Positions 1-8,795 of a DNA stretch of 64,000 nt are shown piece after piece. The DNA comes from Bog-473 sp963755375. GTDB taxonomy: Bacteria > Actinomycetota > Acidimicrobiia > Acidimicrobiales > RAAP-2. Position 1 is the first letter of the stretch. Every line of letters begins with the position of its first letter. The DNA lies in NCBI GenBank assembly GCA_963755375.1, contig CAVWKG010000006.1, forward strand, positions 124,001-188,000, read 5' to 3'. A program made the translations under genes and the position numbers. Below the pieces are notes generated by a model. The model was given only the letters and a program-made list of their open reading frames with translations, was not told the origin of the DNA and ran no database searches.

Positions 1-494
1 ATCCGATGAACCTCTGCGTCACGATCTAGGCAGCCGTCGCTCAGCACGGTGAGGATGAAGTCAAGGTCGGCTGCTTCCCGGAGCGTGGAAAGCACGACTC
101 CGCTGGTGGCAATGCCAGTAAGCACTAAGGAATCTACTCGGAGCGATCTAAGTACGACGTCGAGATCGCTACCGGAGAATGCGCTCACACGCTTTTTAGT
201 GAGGACGATTTCACCGGGCTGAGGTGCCACGGCGGGATGAATCTGCGTCGTGTGGTCCATTTCTTCCAGGGCGTCCGTGCCTGCATAGACCGAGAAGGCA
301 AGGTTCTTCGGGCTCACCTCCGGCGAACCCCTGCGGAAAGCGACTCGGACGAAGATGACATGCCTATTTGTCGAACGGGCCGCTGCCACCGTGTCGGCCA
401 GGGTCACCAGCAGTGGGGCCGCCTGCTCCTCAAAGTGTTCAACGACTCCGTTCTGCACGTCCATCACTAGTAAGGCTTCCGTCGTCACGAGCAC
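1..494 (-). CDS. Isochorismatase-fold cysteine hydrolase-like protein (C-terminus off the left edge)
   Basis: The reverse strand reads from a GTG at 494 as an isochorismatase/cysteine-hydrolase fold: an N-terminal strand with the acidic triad residue (LLVMDVQNG, D12), a basic residue near K100 (LTKKRVSAF), and the active-site loop GIATSGVVLSTLREA at about 127-141. In active members of this fold the seventh residue of that loop is the nucleophilic Cys; here it is Val133, so classical hydrolase chemistry is unlikely. The gene runs off the window, with 164 codons visible. GTG 494 was chosen because the first ATG lies inside the core strand; a purine-poor leader makes the exact start uncertain. 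It diverges from the VOC-hotdog gene. Substrate unknown. Confidence 0.8.
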   Translation of the reverse strand, partial: MLVTTEALLVMDVQNGVVEHFEEQAAPLLVTLADTVAAARSTNRHVIFVRVAFRRGSPEVSPKNLAFSVYAGTDALEEMDHTTQIHPAVAPQPGEIVLTKKRVSAFSGSDLDVVLRSLRVDSLVLTGIATSGVVLSTLREAADLDFILTVLSDGCLDRDAEVHR

Positions 495-704
495 ATGTTG
501 GCACTAACCCCCGCTGTCTTCAGCCGCCGCCGGCTCTGCCGACCAACCCCTGGTTGTCAATGCAGTTGTGATGACCAGTACGCCGGAACACGGTGCCGCC
601 TGCGGCACGAGTGGGGCAGTCGGCGATCCACTCCCGGCAGGCTGAATATCTGGCGATCCTGCTCGGTTGGCGCATAGCAAGCAGAGACGTGCTGAACTAC
701 GGCC

Positions 705-1463
705 ATGATTGAGGGCGGCTGTGCGACGCTGGCGGTGTCGGACTTCGACAAGGCCATCGACTTCTATACGAAGACGCTCGGCCTCACGCTGAACATGCGC
801 TTCGGCCACGAGTGGGCAGTTATCGACTGCGGAGGTGGTCTGCTCTTGGGCCTGATCCCGAAGTCTGAGGACATCGGTCCAGATGCAGCGGTGGGATTGG
901 GGGTAATCGCAACCTTTGACGAGGTTGTCGAAACCCTGAGAGAACGGGGCGTGTCGTTCGACACCCCCGTTATCGAGGATCGACACGTGAAGATCGCCAA
1001 CTTCGCTGATCCTGATGGTAATCGGCTCCATCTGACCAGTGCGGCCCCCAAGTCGACGATCCCACCCTCTGACCCCGCTGCGTTCCGGCCCTTCTTCGAG
1101 TACTTGGGGTTGCGATGGGACACGATCAATGGTGAGCGGGTCAGCGTCGAGATGGACATGCGAAAGGACCTATGTGGGCCAGCAGGCATCCTCCAAGGAG
1201 GCATCACCGCCACGCTGGTCGACGTGGCCGCAGCATCCACGGCGGCGCTTTCTGGAACCGAGTTAGTTGCCACAACGGAGATGACGCTCCATTACCTCGC
1301 TCCAGGACGGATCGGTCCGATTCGGGCCGTTGGCGAGCTTCTCCGAAGTGGAGCGAGATCGTTTGCAGTGGAGGTCCGAGTCTTTGATGTCGGGGCAGAA
1401 GATCGCCTGATGGCGGTGGCCTTGGCTGCCTTTGTTCACATCAATGGCAATCCGAAGTCGTAG
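705..1463 (+). CDS. VOC (glyoxalase-like) domain fused to a PaaI-type hotdog domain
   Basis: The 252-residue protein has two domains. Residues 1-110 form a vicinal-oxygen-chelate/glyoxalase-like unit (starting GCATLAVSDFDKAIDFY, ending DPDGNRLHL). Residues 120-250 form a PaaI-like hotdog thioesterase unit (GPAGILQGGITATLVDVAA, with the conserved Asp; the usual HGG is QGG). The next gene starts 6 bases downstream and is another hotdog protein, so the two are probably co-translated and may pair as a heteromeric hotdog. The metal ligands of the VOC half cannot be assigned with certainty. A role in hydrolysing or binding a CoA thioester is inferred from the hotdog half only; no substrate is suggested. 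Confidence 0.8.
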   Translation: MIEGGCATLAVSDFDKAIDFYTKTLGLTLNMRFGHEWAVIDCGGGLLLGLIPKSEDIGPDAAVGLGVIATFDEVVETLRERGVSFDTPVIEDRHVKIANFADPDGNRLHLTSAAPKSTIPPSDPAAFRPFFEYLGLRWDTINGERVSVEMDMRKDLCGPAGILQGGITATLVDVAAASTAALSGTELVATTEMTLHYLAPGRIGPIRAVGELLRSGARSFAVEVRVFDVGAEDRLMAVALAAFVHINGNPKS

Positions 1464-1469
1464 CTGAAC

Positions 1470-1916
1470 GTGGACGCCGTCGATCATTTCAGCCAGCAGG
1501 GCTTCATTCAGTTCCAGGCGATCGAGCCGATTGAAGCGGGAGGTGGCAACGCGGTCATTCGCCTGACCCCCAAACCTGAGCACCTAAACCACAACGGCAC
1601 GGTCAACGCCGCCGTCCTCTACGGCCTGGCTGAGGTCGCTGGGGCCGGGGCCGCTGTGGCAGACATGTTGGACGTCGCTGCCCAGAGCTACACGGTGGTG
1701 AAGAAGGCGACTATCGAGTACCTGGCACCGGGTCGGGGCGTCTTGGATGCGACGGGTCGGGTCGAGACGGCAGTGGTCGAAGGAGCCAAGGAGGCCCTAC
1801 TTGCCGGGTCGGCAGTGGAGGTTGACGTGCCCGTGTCAGTGACTGATAGCCAAGGTGCCGAAGTGGCCAAGGTGGAGTTCAGGCTCGCTCTCAGGCCGAG
1901 ACGCAAGCCCGAGTAG
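1470..1916 (+). CDS. Hotdog-fold thioesterase-like protein (DUF4442/PaaI type)
   Basis: A 148-residue single hotdog domain starting at a GTG 6 bases after the VOC-hotdog gene. The central helix region NHNGTVNAAVLYGLAEVAGA carries the Asn/Glu pattern typical of DUF4442/YiiD-like and PaaI-like acyl-CoA thioesterases, followed by a strand reading KKATIEYLAPG. Family members hydrolyse acyl-CoA thioesters as dimers or tetramers in the cytoplasm. Its tight linkage to another hotdog protein suggests a shared complex or consecutive steps. Substrate unknown. Confidence 0.78.
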   Translation: MDAVDHFSQQGFIQFQAIEPIEAGGGNAVIRLTPKPEHLNHNGTVNAAVLYGLAEVAGAGAAVADMLDVAAQSYTVVKKATIEYLAPGRGVLDATGRVETAVVEGAKEALLAGSAVEVDVPVSVTDSQGAEVAKVEFRLALRPRRKPE

Positions 1917-2070
1917 ACCAATCAAACCGATCCCCCGGCCCCCGCACTACAAGTGACCATATCGAGCGAGGTCTGGGTATTCCATAACCGGGACTGGATG
2001 CCACCCTGCGGCACAACGGAGGCAGGGGTGTCGGGTCAAATCGGTGGTCCGCAGTTGTTCTGAGACATGA

Positions 2071-2922
2071 TTGACCGTGGCTGAGCGTTGGGTCACCGCA
2101 CGAGATGGAGTGCGGCTGTGGGCTACCGAGCACGGGACCGGTCACACGGTGGTGATACCCGGTGCGGCTCTCTTGGAAGACGACTTGGACCCCCTCTTTC
2201 AAGAGTTCCACGTGATTTCGTACGACATCCGAAATCGTGGAAGGTCCGATCCCGTACCTCTGACAGCAGAGGTAGGCGTTCCGGTCGAGCTCGATGACAT
2301 CGAGGCGGTGTGCAACGAGTTTGGTGTCGTATCTTTCAGCCTCATTGGGTGGTCCTATGTCGGGGCTGAGGTCGCTCTCTTCGCCGCACGAAATCCCGCT
2401 GGCCTGCAACGAGTCGTAATGATCTGCCCGATTCCGCCGAGAGAACTCCCGCCCAGCGATGCAATGAAGCGATACCAAGTGCGCTACGACCAAGCCATCG
2501 CGGACCTTGACGCACACCTGACGAGCGAAGATCAACTCGACGCCGGTCGAATGGCAAAGGCCTTCTATGACGCCGTGACTCCTCTGGCACTTGGAGATCC
2601 TGCCAACTACCTCCATCGACGCAGCGATCCGTCCCGTTTTCCCAATGAATGGCCTGACCAGGTGAAGGGCGCATTGGAGCGAGTATGGGAGACCTTCGCC
2701 GTCGAGGGGTACGACCTTCGGCCAGCGGTGTCTGAGGTCACTGCCCCGATATTGGTTGTCCATGGTGACGCTGATCGGATGCCGATCGAGGGTTCCTTGG
2801 AGTGGGCAGCGTCGTTGCAGAACTCACGCCTGGTTCGACTTCCGGGAGTGGGTCATTTCCCGTTTATCGAGGCACCGGACGACCTGTATCCAGTCCTATC
2901 AGCGTTCTTGTCAGAAGGCTGA
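2071..2922 (+). CDS. Alpha/beta hydrolase
   Basis: A 283-residue alpha/beta hydrolase. The nucleophile elbow is GWSYVG with Ser95, the acid is in VVHGDADRMP near residue 235, and the catalytic His is in GVGHFPF near residue 264, so the triad looks complete. Length fits the family. The start is uncertain: TTG 2071 gives the longest frame, and GTG 2077 two codons later is equally plausible because neither has a strong ribosome binding site. It follows the hotdog genes by 150 bases on the same strand. Esterase, lactonase or dehalogenase-like activity is possible; nothing narrows it down. Confidence 0.82.
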   Translation: MTVAERWVTARDGVRLWATEHGTGHTVVIPGAALLEDDLDPLFQEFHVISYDIRNRGRSDPVPLTAEVGVPVELDDIEAVCNEFGVVSFSLIGWSYVGAEVALFAARNPAGLQRVVMICPIPPRELPPSDAMKRYQVRYDQAIADLDAHLTSEDQLDAGRMAKAFYDAVTPLALGDPANYLHRRSDPSRFPNEWPDQVKGALERVWETFAVEGYDLRPAVSEVTAPILVVHGDADRMPIEGSLEWAASLQNSRLVRLPGVGHFPFIEAPDDLYPVLSAFLSEG

Positions 2923-3091
2923 TCCGACTCCCGAGTCCGCCGGCGTCCCCATTGAGTAGGGGAGCCGGGCGAGTATGGAGTGACCCGCCGGAGCCGCACC
3001 CCTTGGCACCTACCGCACCCTGGGGGCACCCCCGCTTCTCCGTCCGTCGAGATCAACTCACCCCCGATGCAGTTCCAATCGGGCAAGATTT

Positions 3092-3571
3092 GTGGCGATG
3101 GATTTCGCACGTCTTTTCGATGAGGCTGGCTGCGTCGGCTCGCTGCATGTCGTTCGCCTGTCGGACGGAGCGGACATTTCGCACGACGCCGATAGACCGC
3201 ACGTCCTCGCGTCCGTGGTAAAAGTCCCCATTGGTCTGGAGTTCTATGCCCAGGCCGATGTCGGACGATTGGACCCGACGGAGACCGTCACGCTTGGACC
3301 TGAGCATCGAACCCCCGGACCCGTCGGCATCTCACAGTTCGACGACTCCGTCACGATGTCCCTTCGTGATCTCAGCTACCTGATGTTGACCATCAGCGAT
3401 AACGCAGCCACTGACGTAGTGACCGCTGCCGTCGGCATTCCTTCGGTAAATAGCCGCCTTAACGCCATCGGATGTGAAGAGACGGTCGTCGTGGAGAGCC
3501 TCAACGAGATGCTCGACGGCGTGGCGGCTGACCTGGATCATCGGGACTATTTCGAATTGCTGGCAGCCCAA
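3092..3571 (+). pseudogene. Class A beta-lactamase-like serine hydrolase, N-terminal fragment
   Basis: The first 160 codons encode a class A beta-lactamase/serine-hydrolase fold: the SxxK motif is SVVK (about residue 42), and the SDN-type motif is LTISDNAATD (about residue 110). The similarity stops near base 3571. The same frame continues to 3874 but reads as unrelated low-quality sequence, and the KTG motif and final strands are missing. The protein would therefore lack part of its active site. Directly after the break the DNA encodes the end of a different enzyme in another frame, so this looks like a deletion junction. Start GTG 3092 or ATG 3098. Confidence 0.7.
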
Positions 3572-3609
3572 AACTTGGAGCGTCCTGACGAAGCTGATGC
3601 TGCGGATGA

Positions 3610-3972
3610 CGCCGCCTCATGGTGCAACTGCGCCGTGACCCCGATGCAGGCGTGCGATGGGCCTTCCAAGATCGCGACGACCTGGCTGAAGTCATCGCTC
3701 CATGGATGCGACTCTCGATGCAGTGCCGGCCGAAGCTGGGCCCACCGCTGCCGCTGTCGAGATCCAAGCTCCGGAGCATTCCCGTACCGGTACTCGTCGC
3801 AATGGGGGACAGCGATCCGGTCCTTGGACCTGCGACCCCCGTGCTCCGCAGAGCCCGTGAGGTGCCTGACGTGAGAACCGAAGTACTAGCGGGTGCCGGC
3901 CATGGCTTGATCGCCGAAGCTCCAAAGCAGATGACCGATGTCTTGACCGACTTCTTGTTACGGACCTCTTAG
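3610..3972 (+). pseudogene. Alpha/beta hydrolase, C-terminal fragment
   Basis: About 120 codons in a different frame from the beta-lactamase-like piece encode the last third of an alpha/beta hydrolase: IPVPVLVAMGDSDPV (strand plus acid residue) and LAGAGHGLIAE (catalytic His), ending with a terminal helix. No nucleophile elbow is present, and a stop at 3607 closes the frame upstream. It is not a copy of the complete hydrolase at 2071-2922, because the wording of the shared motifs differs. It is most simply the surviving 3' end of a gene whose 5' part was deleted when the preceding fragment was brought next to it. Confidence 0.7.
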
Positions 3973-4181
3973 CCAGTCTGCCTCTTTTGGTGAACGTTCC
4001 GACCCCCCTTCGCCGCTTCTGGAAGCAGATTCTCGGGTAGCTAAGGGCTGGTCAAATACGACCGTTTGCGGCAGAGGTTCACCAGCAGGCCCCTGACCAC
4101 AAGCGGCACGAGTGGGACGCACCCTGCTTTCCGGCGCAAGGTTTATGGGCCGAACTGCCGACGCGTCTCCGAATCGTGGGC

Positions 4182-4550
4182 TCACGGACGGGTCGGCGTG
4201 GTCCAAGGCGGAGTGCCCCGTGGATGGAGATAGTTCCACTCCGCACTTCGGGCCGACAGGTGCGCTTCTTCCAGATCGACTTCGTAGTGATCCGCTAGTC
4301 GGATCACGCAATAGAGGATGTCAGCCAGTTCGTTGGCGATCCTGCTTGTACCCCCGACGTACTTGGGGTCGTGGTCACGGTCAGCCAAGTAGTAGTTCTC
4401 CGTCGTCAGTACGGCTCGGGCGAGGTCCCCAACCTGTTTCGACAGCTCCATAACGAGGGTCTCCACTCCCCAGGATCGTCGCTCTCGTTCGTCAAAGGCC
4501 GTAGCGACGGTTCGATTGATTTCGATCAGATCTGTGAGGGTGTAATCCAT
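4182..4550 (-). CDS. MazG-like nucleotide pyrophosphohydrolase domain protein
   Basis: A 122-residue all-alpha protein. The central helix ANELADILYCVIRLADHYEVD gives the MazG-type acidic metal-binding pattern (ExxD), preceded by an earlier Glu/Lys-rich helix (LVMELSKQVGDLARA). MazG-like enzymes hydrolyse nucleoside triphosphates to monophosphates, often to cleanse damaged nucleotides. ATG 4550 was chosen; an in-frame GTG two codons upstream sits 6 bases after GGGAG and is an equally good start. It lies 94 bases downstream of the asparaginase gene on the same strand and may be co-transcribed. Confidence 0.7.
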   Translation of the reverse strand: MDYTLTDLIEINRTVATAFDERERRSWGVETLVMELSKQVGDLARAVLTTENYYLADRDHDPKYVGGTSRIANELADILYCVIRLADHYEVDLEEAHLSARSAEWNYLHPRGTPPWTTPTRP

Positions 4551-4644
4551 AGACACATCTTGCTCCCAAAGGGTCGATGCCTGCCCTAATCGCCGGCTGT
4601 GGGCCGACCGCCGTTGCCATACAGCCCTCACATGAGGTTCCCGA

Positions 4645-5610
4645 TCAGTGTCGTGTGATGGATTCCATCCAGGTCCGTAGCTCTGATGCAGAGCCATCTG
4701 TACGGGCCAATCCAACCATGAGTGCTACCCACGCCTTGCCAGGGGACAGCCCATAAGAACCTACCGCTCCGAGGTCGTGGAGAACACGGTGGCCCCGAGG
4801 TCCTTGGTCCAGTCCGCCCGAGGTGTGCGCACGAGACGCAACGACCACGGCGATCCCGTCGCCGATCGCACGCTCAATCGCCGGGACGAGTGTATCGGGC
4901 ACGTTTAGTACACCGAATCCTTCGATAACCACCCCTCGAACATCTTCGAGGAACAAGGCCTCGAGTCCGGACCCTGACATTCCGGGATAGGCCTTTACCA
5001 AGGCCACTCGGGTCTCAGCGTCGTTTCCACCCGGCCACCGAGGACCCGCCTCGATATTGAGGTCGATCTCGTGTTCGTCGATTCGACCGATCGCACCGCT
5101 TGGTGAGACAAAGGGTTGTAGGCCCATTGTGGTTGCCTTTGAGACCGATCGGGCGGCATGGATCTCCCCGCCAAAGGCGACAAGCGCACCCAAGCCCCGT
5201 GCCGCAGGACATGCGGCCAGCCGAATGGCATCTGAGAGGTTGCCCGGACCGTCGGGACTCCTATGGGAGGCAAATCTCATCGCACCAGTGAAGACGACTC
5301 CGCCGAGGTCCGAGTCATCTCCGACGAGCAAATCGGTGAGGAAGGAGGTCTCTTCCAAGGTATCGGTGCCGTGAGTGACAACCACTCCTTCAGCGCCGGC
5401 CCGAAGACTGTTGCGCACCTCACCGGCGATGCCGAGCATGTCGGAAGGCTGCAAGGCAGAGCTGGGTACTCGTTCGAGGTCGAGCGCCTCTGTTGACGGC
5501 AGCCCTCTCGGCAACGCCTGGCAGATATCTGCAACCGGCAGCAACTCGATGGCGTCACCTTCGAGTGAGGCGGCGATCGTCCCCCCGGTGCCGAGAACCC
5601 GAACGGTCAC
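4645..5610 (-). CDS. Asparaginase family protein
   Basis: A 321-residue type I/II asparaginase-fold amidohydrolase. Both threonine signatures are present: TGGTIA near the N-terminus and THGTDTLEET near residue 90, with a downstream GGEIHAAR segment. The family deamidates L-asparagine (or related amides) to aspartate and ammonia in the cytoplasm, or outside it if secreted; no signal peptide is visible. GTG 5610 was chosen because the TGGTIA strand follows six codons later, as in other family members. The frame stays open for 78 more codons upstream, but that stretch has no domain and overlaps a separate small gene. Confidence 0.85.
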   Translation of the reverse strand: MTVRVLGTGGTIAASLEGDAIELLPVADICQALPRGLPSTEALDLERVPSSALQPSDMLGIAGEVRNSLRAGAEGVVVTHGTDTLEETSFLTDLLVGDDSDLGGVVFTGAMRFASHRSPDGPGNLSDAIRLAACPAARGLGALVAFGGEIHAARSVSKATTMGLQPFVSPSGAIGRIDEHEIDLNIEAGPRWPGGNDAETRVALVKAYPGMSGSGLEALFLEDVRGVVIEGFGVLNVPDTLVPAIERAIGDGIAVVVASRAHTSGGLDQGPRGHRVLHDLGAVGSYGLSPGKAWVALMVGLARTDGSASELRTWMESITRH

Positions 5611-5806
5611 GTCGACATCCTCGTCTCGCTCCGCCGCCGGCGAGCAAGGACAGCTGCATTTCGTCCGTCGCCCGGTGCGCCGGTTCGCCGGGAGGGCAAC
5701 ATAGGTCAAACCCGACCGCTCACTGGCAATCCCGATCTGTTCCAACGAGAACAGGGATGGCGTTCCGGCATTTGGGGACGTTGGGACCATCCCGGCGCCA
5801 AGCGCC

Positions 5807-5950
5807 TCATAGCGGACGCCTAAAGCGCACGACGGCTTGATCATTGTCCGCGGTCACTGACTCGACCACCCAGCCCTGCTCTTGTTTGGCGGTCAACATC
5901 TCGTCCCACCCTGGGATCTTTCGGAGGCTGGGTGAACCACGAGAGTCCAT
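5807..5950 (-). CDS. Small conserved-looking protein of 47 residues, function unknown
   Basis: ATG 5950 follows AGAGGTGATT, a good ribosome binding site at 6-base spacing, and opens 47 codons of balanced composition containing IPGWDEMLTAKQEQGW and ending VVRFRRPL. It looks like one amphipathic helix followed by strands, with no signal peptide or membrane segment. It is upstream of the asparaginase gene on the same strand (197 bases apart). No family was recognised; the call rests on the ribosome binding site and protein-like composition. Confidence 0.5.
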   Translation of the reverse strand: MDSRGSPSLRKIPGWDEMLTAKQEQGWVVESVTADNDQAVVRFRRPL

Positions 5951-6091
5951 AATCACCTCTGTGTATTCGGTGGGGGCCACGTCGTCAGCCTAAGTGTCAA
6001 CCATCTTGGAAGGCATGCCGATGTAGAGCGGGTTCTGCAACGCACCAGAGCGCCGGGACGGTGGGGCATGTTCGGCACGTCGGGAATCTTC

Positions 6092-7009
6092 CTAGGTGCC
6101 TCGAAGGCGGTCGATCACCGGTGCGAAACCGGCAAGATCTCGAACACTGAGGTAACAGATACCCCAGCGACTCCGGCAAGCTTCGAGGTGGTCGGCGATC
6201 TCATCGTGCGTCCCGATGGCGAGAAACGGTGTACTCAAAGCATCGTCGACGCTCAGACCGGGGACTCGGGAAGCCAATTGTTGGGCTGCCTTTCGCCTGT
6301 CGTCTGTGACGACGACAGCTTGGACCAGCACGTTGATTTCCAGTCTCTCCCAACGCTCTCGGGCCTGCTCTTTGATGAAGTTGATGGTCGTGTCGAGCCG
6401 CTCTTGTTCCCAACGGACCTCGTGATTCTGGCCGTCTTCGAGCGTACGACCCTTCCCAGTGAGACCGATGATGTCGGCATGGCGGGCCGCATGAGCCAGG
6501 GCCGTCTTGCCGTTCACACCGACAAGCATCGGTAGGTGCTCCTGCATCGATCGCAATGTATGGACGTTGTCGAGGTGGTAGTGCTCGCCCTCGTAGGTCA
6601 CGGTCGCGCCATCGAGCAGGCGGCGAAGGATCTCAGTGGACTCGGCGAGGCGGGCCTTGCGGACCGCTGGCGGGTCGAATGGCTGGCCGATGGCGGCGTA
6701 CTCCGTGAAGGAGTGTCCCGCTCCGATCCCAACTTCGAGGCGACCCCCGCTTAGATGGTCCAGGCTGGCCAGCTCCTGGGCCAGATGGACTGGGTGGTGA
6801 AAGTCATTGTTCAGAACGAGCGGGCACATGCGGAGAGTCGTCGTACAGTCGGCGATAGCCATTAGCGGCGTCAGGGGGGACCACCCATCAACGACGTGAT
6901 CCCAAGTGTGGATCACGTCGAATCCAGCTTTCTCAGCGGCCCGGGCCTGTGAGCGCAGCTCGTCCGCAGAACACTCGGCTACCTGAAAGCCAAAGCGAAA
7001 CCGGCGCAC
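6092..7009 (-). CDS. LLM-class F420-dependent oxidoreductase (TIGR03621-like)
   Basis: A 305-residue luciferase-like TIM-barrel protein. It opens with RFRFGFQVAECSADELR and has HTWDHVVDGWSPLTPLMA and LDHLSGGRLEVGIGAGH, which are typical of actinobacterial F420-dependent LLM enzymes; the C-terminal part has a GTHDEIADHLEACRSRWG segment. These enzymes carry hydride between F420 and an organic substrate. GTG 7009 is favoured because a TAATCT box lies 6 bases upstream, which fits a leaderless message. Substrate unknown. Confidence 0.82.
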   Translation of the reverse strand: MRRFRFGFQVAECSADELRSQARAAEKAGFDVIHTWDHVVDGWSPLTPLMAIADCTTTLRMCPLVLNNDFHHPVHLAQELASLDHLSGGRLEVGIGAGHSFTEYAAIGQPFDPPAVRKARLAESTEILRRLLDGATVTYEGEHYHLDNVHTLRSMQEHLPMLVGVNGKTALAHAARHADIIGLTGKGRTLEDGQNHEVRWEQERLDTTINFIKEQARERWERLEINVLVQAVVVTDDRRKAAQQLASRVPGLSVDDALSTPFLAIGTHDEIADHLEACRSRWGICYLSVRDLAGFAPVIDRLRGT

Positions 7010-7015
7010 AAGGAG

Positions 7016-7021
7016 AGATTA
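7016..7021 (-). promoter_or_regulatory. Putative -10 box of a leaderless promoter (LLM gene)
   Basis: Reads TAATCT on the minus strand with six bases between it and GTG 7009. No convincing -35 box is seen. Confidence 0.4.
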
Positions 7022-7096
7022 CGAGCTGGCATCACGGGTGCCTCCGTCGCTGGCCTTGGGACACCACTAAGACTGACTTCTGGGCAGAATGGTGGG

Positions 7097-7735
7097 GTGT
7101 CCGGGATCACACATCTGCCGAGCGAGCCGGAGATCGCAGCGTGGCACGAGTTCACGAAGGAACGCCCCCTCCCGCTCTTGGTCAGTGCGTGCCTTGTGGG
7201 CGTGCCGTGTGGAGTAGACGGAACCTCCTACGGCGCTCCGTATTCTCATACAAGTCGCCTCCTGAACCTTCCCAATGTCCACGTTCTCACCTTCTGTCCC
7301 GAGAACTTCGCCTTCGGTACGCCCCGTGCAACACCAGACATTCACGGCGGCAACGGATTCGATGTTCTCGACGGGAACGCCCGAGTTCTCAGTGACACAG
7401 GAGAGGATTGGACCGTACCAATGCTGGGTGCAGCCCAGGCCATGTTGAGAGTGGCGGAGGACAACGACGTTCGACTGGCTCTGCTCATGGACATCAGTGC
7501 TGCCTGCGGCTCCCAAGTCATCTACGACGGTCCTCGGTCGATAGGGCATCATCAAGCGGGTCAAGGTGTCTGCGCAGCTCTTCTGATCCGCAATGGGGTC
7601 AGGGTGATGAGCCAAAGGGATCATCGCACGCTCGACGCCATATTGAGCAAACTCGATCAGGCTCACCAAGCAGATCGAGCAACTCGGGATCACCATGAGT
7701 CACCGTGGTATGTCGATACGTTTGGAACTCCGTGA
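7097..7735 (+). CDS. DUF523 family protein
   Basis: A 212-residue protein with the DUF523 layout: LLVSACLVGVPCGVDGTSYG near residue 27, FCPENFAFGTPR, an acidic loop, then DISAACGSQVIYDG and GQGVCAALLIRNGVRV. The several conserved Cys residues in the SACL.G..C and CGS motifs are kept; in the family they suggest a metal or redox role, but the biochemical function is not established. It begins at a GTG six bases after a CAGAAT box and diverges from the LLM gene. Confidence 0.75.
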   Translation: MSGITHLPSEPEIAAWHEFTKERPLPLLVSACLVGVPCGVDGTSYGAPYSHTSRLLNLPNVHVLTFCPENFAFGTPRATPDIHGGNGFDVLDGNARVLSDTGEDWTVPMLGAAQAMLRVAEDNDVRLALLMDISAACGSQVIYDGPRSIGHHQAGQGVCAALLIRNGVRVMSQRDHRTLDAILSKLDQAHQADRATRDHHESPWYVDTFGTP

Positions 7736-8045
7736 TCATCCCAGCTCAGAAACGCAGAGTGTGTCCCAGTCTGACGGGGGGTTGGACACTTCGGCACGTC
7801 GTCAAGGCGGGGGCGGACAGATCAGTGCAGATCAGTGCAGTAACCGGCGCAAGGGGCGAGACTCCACGGTGATCGAGACCGAGGTTTCGCAGATGCCTGC
7901 GGCGCACGATTCGAGTCTCGACCCAGTTCGGGACCCCTAAGCACATCATAAACCGCCGTATTCGGCTCACAACTGATCTGGCTGCTTGTATGGGCGATGT
8001 ACACAGCCGACCGAGGAGCCTGAGCTTCAGCGATACTTGGCACCT
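7736..8045. other. Gap of 310 bases without a recognised gene
   Basis: No protein-like frame or hairpin with a T-tract was found. A short direct repeat (TCAGTGCAGA/TCAGTGCAGT) lies near 7831-7850. The last bases before 8046 contain a GATACT box eight bases before the ATG, which may be the methyltransferase promoter. Confidence 0.4.
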
Positions 8046-8795
8046 ATGTCGGACCTGTGGCGAGCTGCCCCTGAGGCGTCGCAGCGATTCGCTGCTAAGG
8101 CCCTGGACTACGACCGCTTTCGTCCTCGATACCCGCAGCAAGTCTTCGACGACATCATGGAAATCGCCGACCTTTCCGTGGGCGATGAAGTCATCGAAAT
8201 AGGAGCCGGAACCGGCATCGCCACGGAACCACTGGCGGACCGTGGTGTGCGGGTAACGGCCATCGAACCAGCTCCCGAGTTAGCGGCTTTGGCCGAGGTG
8301 AAGCTGGCAGACCGTGGCCGAGTCGTCGTGGGTCGATTCGAGGACTATTCGCCCCAAGGCTCTGTGGAGTTGGTGTCATCCTTCAATGCCTGGCACTGGA
8401 TCGAGCCGACAGTGGCCGCAGACCGTGTGGCACAGCTCATCAAGCCGAGCGGCTGCCTGGCCCTCGTGTGGACCGAGGTGGTCTCTTGGGGTCAGGGCAA
8501 CTTTGAGGACCGCTTGGCTGATGTGTTCGGCTCAGCTTGGGGGAAGCGGCTTGATCATGTTGACGCTTCGATGCAACCCGTTCGAGACGATGACCGATTC
8601 GACGAGTTCCACGTTCGTCATCATCCATTCACACGCAAGCTTGACGCTCAAACATTCGTCGCCGTTACCAAGACCTACGGCGGCAACCGAACCGACCAGC
8701 AATACCTGGCTATCGAACGTGTGATCAACACCGAGTGTCAGGGGGAGGTCGAGAAGGTGGAGGATGCTGTCCTCTACATCGCACGGCGGCGGTGA
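8046..8795 (+). CDS. Class I SAM-dependent methyltransferase
   Basis: A 249-residue methyltransferase. Motif I is VIEIGAGTGIATEPLADRG, followed by the acidic ribose-binding position in VTAIEPAPELAA, and FNAWHWIEP as motif post-II. The N-terminus (FAAKALDYDRFRPRYP) is like the trans-aconitate/Methyltransf_11 group. ATG 8046 was chosen because upstream codons have no similarity. Substrate unknown; small metabolites are usual for this group. Confidence 0.82.
   Translation: MSDLWRAAPEASQRFAAKALDYDRFRPRYPQQVFDDIMEIADLSVGDEVIEIGAGTGIATEPLADRGVRVTAIEPAPELAALAEVKLADRGRVVVGRFEDYSPQGSVELVSSFNAWHWIEPTVAADRVAQLIKPSGCLALVWTEVVSWGQGNFEDRLADVFGSAWGKRLDHVDASMQPVRDDDRFDEFHVRHHPFTRKLDAQTFVAVTKTYGGNRTDQQYLAIERVINTECQGEVEKVEDAVLYIARRR

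Noticed and set aside
3958..4311. Minus-strand 117-codon frame after the hydrolase fragment
   Set aside because: Biased composition, no motif, overlaps the end of the MazG-like gene.
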